DNA of 8,252 nucleotides from Clostridiales bacterium UBA6981 (GTDB taxonomy: Bacteria > Bacillota > Clostridia > Oscillospirales > Oscillospiraceae): positions 1-8,252 of the forward strand of contig DJYJ01000051.1 of NCBI GenBank assembly GCA_002450075.1. Direction: 5' to 3'. The notes beneath the pieces are model-generated. The model did no database searches, was not told the DNA's origin, and was given only the letters and a program-made list of their open reading frames with translations. Each line of letters starts with the position of its first letter. The first letter of the stretch is position 1. Shown here in pieces: positions 6,446 to 8,252 of the stretch. The translations under genes were made by a program, and so were the position numbers.

Positions 6446-7545
6446 TGGCGGAGAAAAAGAAACGTTCCTTCGGCCGCGTCATGCTGCTCTATGCGCTGGT
6501 CTTCTTCGCGCTGCTGCTCGCCGTGCTCGCCGCGCTGCATCTTTATCTGGTCTACGCCGCGTCCAGGGGTCCGGATGAGGCGATGCGCGCCTGGGTCGAG
6601 ACCCTTGACGAGGCGCAGCTCCGCGCAGGCGCGGATGCGCGGCTCGCCGCCTTTGACGAGACGCTCTTCCCGCCCGACGAGCTTTTTGCCGACCGTGCAG
6701 CCCCCCTTCTGGCGGAGGAGCTTTCCTTCCGCGCGTGTCCGGGCGGGAACGGGGACGATGTCGCCGTCTATACGCTCCTCGCGGGAGAAAAGGTCGTCGG
6801 GCGCGTCGCGCTCTCGCCGCAGGATCCGGACGCGCTGGGCGTCAGGCGCTGGCGCATCGACACGTGCGATCTTTCCCTTCTCGGCGATCCCGTCTCCCGG
6901 ACGCTGACGGTGCCGGAGGGCTTTTCGGTCGTCTGCGGCGGCAGGCCGCTCGACGCGTCGTATATCAGCGCACGCTCTTACGGCTGTGAGGCGCTGGGCT
7001 ATCTCGCCGAGGCTGGTTATGCGCTGCCGGCCTTCGTCACCTATACGGCGGAGCGCTGCCCCGCATGGGCGGCGTTTACCGTGATCGCTCCGGACGGAAC
7101 GGAATATTCCCCGGACGCGGACTTTTCGCGCGTCGCGGCGGAAGCGCTTGCAAACAGCTGCAGCGAGAGCGAGCGGGAGCGGCTCGAGAGCTTCGCGGGC
7201 GATTTCTGCGAGGCCTATGTGGCCTTTCTCGGCACGCGGCGGGACGCGGTCGGCGGCAATTACCGCAAGATCCTCCCCTTCCTGCTGGAGGGGAGCGATC
7301 TGTATGAGCGCATGGTCAGCGCGCGCAAGGGGCTCGTCTGGTCGCACAACCGGAAAAATGAGATCGTCGCGTTTCGCCCCAACGCCTGTATGCGTCTTGC
7401 CGAGGGGGAATATCTCTGTGATTTCAGCTTCGCGGTCGACACGCTGGGGCTGGCGGGCACGGTGAGGACGGAAAACAACGTCCGTCTCTTTATCACCGAG
7501 CGGGACGGCGCGCTTTACGCCGCGCAGCTGTTCAGCTACGGCTGA
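6445..7545 (+). CDS. Unrecognised single-pass membrane protein with cysteine-bearing extracytoplasmic domain
   Basis: I do not recognise this 366-residue protein. It has a strongly basic start (AEKKKRSFGR), one membrane segment (about 12-37) and a long soluble part predicted to lie outside the cell by the positive-inside rule. The first soluble stretch (about 43-95) is helical and acidic; the middle is mixed. The C-terminal 80 residues alternate short strands, reminiscent of an NTF2-like or similar alpha+beta fold, but this is only a guess. Nine cysteines lie outside the membrane (98, 141, 164, 181, 205, 239, 255, 315, 325), many for an exported Firmicutes-type protein. The ATG at 6445 follows AAGGAGG (6431-6437) with 7 bases between, and shares its A with the glycosidase stop codon; this is preferred over an in-frame GTG at 6349 inside the glycosidase gene. 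It is probably co-produced with, and may assist, the glycosidase. Confidence 0.85.
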   Translation: MAEKKKRSFGRVMLLYALVFFALLLAVLAALHLYLVYAASRGPDEAMRAWVETLDEAQLRAGADARLAAFDETLFPPDELFADRAAPLLAEELSFRACPGGNGDDVAVYTLLAGEKVVGRVALSPQDPDALGVRRWRIDTCDLSLLGDPVSRTLTVPEGFSVVCGGRPLDASYISARSYGCEALGYLAEAGYALPAFVTYTAERCPAWAAFTVIAPDGTEYSPDADFSRVAAEALANSCSESERERLESFAGDFCEAYVAFLGTRRDAVGGNYRKILPFLLEGSDLYERMVSARKGLVWSHNRKNEIVAFRPNACMRLAEGEYLCDFSFAVDTLGLAGTVRTENNVRLFITERDGALYAAQLFSYG

Positions 7546-7559
7546 GACGTTTTTAAACA

Positions 7560-7590
7560 AAAAGAGCACCCCGTGACGGGGTGCTCTTTT
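7560..7590. terminator. Bidirectional terminator between convergent genes
   Basis: A perfect 14-base stem (7560-7573 and 7577-7590, core GAGCACCCCG/CGGGGTGCTC) has loop TGA. A T-rich run follows on the plus strand and five T residues end the stem on the minus strand. It lies 14 bases after the plus-strand stop at 7545 and 10 bases after the asnS stop at 7601, so it should serve both convergent transcripts. Confidence 0.95.
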
Positions 7591-7600
7591 GTTGTTTTTC

Positions 7601-8252
7601 TTAAAAATCGGCGTTGCCGGTCGTGCGCGGGTGCAGCTCCACGTCGCGGATGTTCGACACGCCCGTGAGGTACATCACCATGCGCTCAAAGCCCAGACCG
7701 AAGCCCGCGTGGCGGCAGCTGCCGTAGCGGCGCAGGTCGAGATACCACCAGTAGTCCTCTTTCTTCAGTCCCAGCTCGTCCATGCGCGCCTCGAGCACGC
7801 CCAGACGCTCCTCTCTCTGGCTGCCGCCGATGATCTCGCCGACGCCGGGGACAAGGCAGTCCGCCGCCGCGACGGTCTTTCCGTCGTCGTTGAGGCGCAT
7901 GTAAAAGGCCTTGATCTCGCGCGGATAGTCCGTGACGAAGATCGGCTTTTTGAAGACCTCCTCGGTGAGATAGCGCTCATGCTCGGTCTGCAGGTCGATG
8001 CCCCACTGAACGGGGTAATCGAACTTCTTGCCGCTCTTTTGCAGGATCTCCACCGCCTCGGTATAGCTGACGCGGCCGAACTCGTTGGAGACCACGTTGT
8101 GCAGCCGGTCCAGCAGGCCTTTATCCACAAAGGAGTTGAAGAACTGCATCTCCTGGGGGCAGCGCTCCAGGACGCGGTTGATGATATACTTGACCATCGC
8201 CTCGGCGGTGTCCATATAGTCGTACAGGTCGGCAAAGGCCATCTCCGGCTCG
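7601..8252 (-). CDS. asnS: Asparaginyl-tRNA synthetase, C-terminal part (cut by window edge)
   Basis: The 216 residues visible are the C-terminal half of a class II aminoacyl-tRNA synthetase that charges tRNA-Asn with asparagine in the cytoplasm. The full enzyme is usually about 460 residues, so the N-terminal OB-fold and motifs 1-2 lie beyond position 8252. Counting from the first complete codon, the fragment opens EPEMAFADL, as in AsnRS. It has the GEIIGGSQRE block (138-147) and motif 3, GFGLGFERM, with the ATP-binding Arg at 190, followed by TGVSNIRDV and a short terminus. The region after NIRDV reads ELHPRTTGNADF rather than the common IPFPRTPGNAEF. The combination with NIRDV and the short end favours AsnRS over AspRS or LysRS. 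It converges on the plus-strand membrane-protein gene and looks like an unrelated housekeeping neighbour. Confidence 0.95.
   Translation of the reverse strand, partial: EPEMAFADLYDYMDTAEAMVKYIINRVLERCPQEMQFFNSFVDKGLLDRLHNVVSNEFGRVSYTEAVEILQKSGKKFDYPVQWGIDLQTEHERYLTEEVFKKPIFVTDYPREIKAFYMRLNDDGKTVAAADCLVPGVGEIIGGSQREERLGVLEARMDELGLKKEDYWWYLDLRRYGSCRHAGFGLGFERMVMYLTGVSNIRDVELHPRTTGNADF

Noticed and set aside
6298..7569. Long minus-strand open frame opposite the unrecognised membrane protein gene (423 codons)
   Set aside because: It starts inside the terminator hairpin at 7560-7590 and its product is Arg-rich without membrane or domain features. The plus-strand gene has a consensus ribosome site, a membrane segment and operon spacing.

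Overview
The window is G+C-rich, densely coded DNA with strong AGGAGG-type ribosome sites, simple hairpin/T-run terminators, single-membrane-style secreted and anchored proteins, and a bacterial asparaginyl-tRNA synthetase. Together these suggest a high-G+C member of the Firmicutes (Clostridia, perhaps Oscillospiraceae/Ruminococcaceae, gut-type). That placement is an inference from sequence style, not a database result. No rRNA, tRNA, CRISPR array, insertion sequence or phage gene was seen.

Layout. Positions 1-70 hold a short heptamer repeat (CTAGAAA) and a terminator. Three minus-strand genes follow, read right to left. A leucine-rich-repeat membrane protein (3698-5317) is translationally coupled by an ATGA overlap to a secreted serine hydrolase of the beta-lactamase-like superfamily with two tandem domains (1830-3701). 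After a strong terminator (1776-1822) comes a second leucine-rich-repeat protein (69-1721) that is a paralogue of the first. From the 87-base gap at 5318-5404, which holds a near-perfect palindrome carrying face-to-face promoters, two plus-strand genes run rightward: a membrane-anchored NAGPA-type phosphodiester glycosidase (5405-6445) and an unrecognised single-pass membrane protein (6445-7545), joined by a TGATG overlap. A bidirectional terminator (7560-7590) separates this pair from the 3' half of asnS on the minus strand, which runs off the right edge.

The five complete genes all encode proteins predicted to be exported or membrane-anchored with the bulk of the chain outside, so the block looks like a cell-envelope module. 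Most noteworthy: the hydrolase carries one domain with all three catalytic motifs (STYK, SSN, KYG) and an upstream copy, alignable over about 236 residues without gaps, in which all three are destroyed. The two flanking paralogues are built from a 63-68 residue 'WxVP' module followed by ordinary LRRs and end in a nearly invariant 30-residue tail. The divergent halves appear to share one regulatory palindrome. What the module does is not known from the sequence; a role at the wall or in glycopolymer handling is an inference from the glycosidase and hydrolase.
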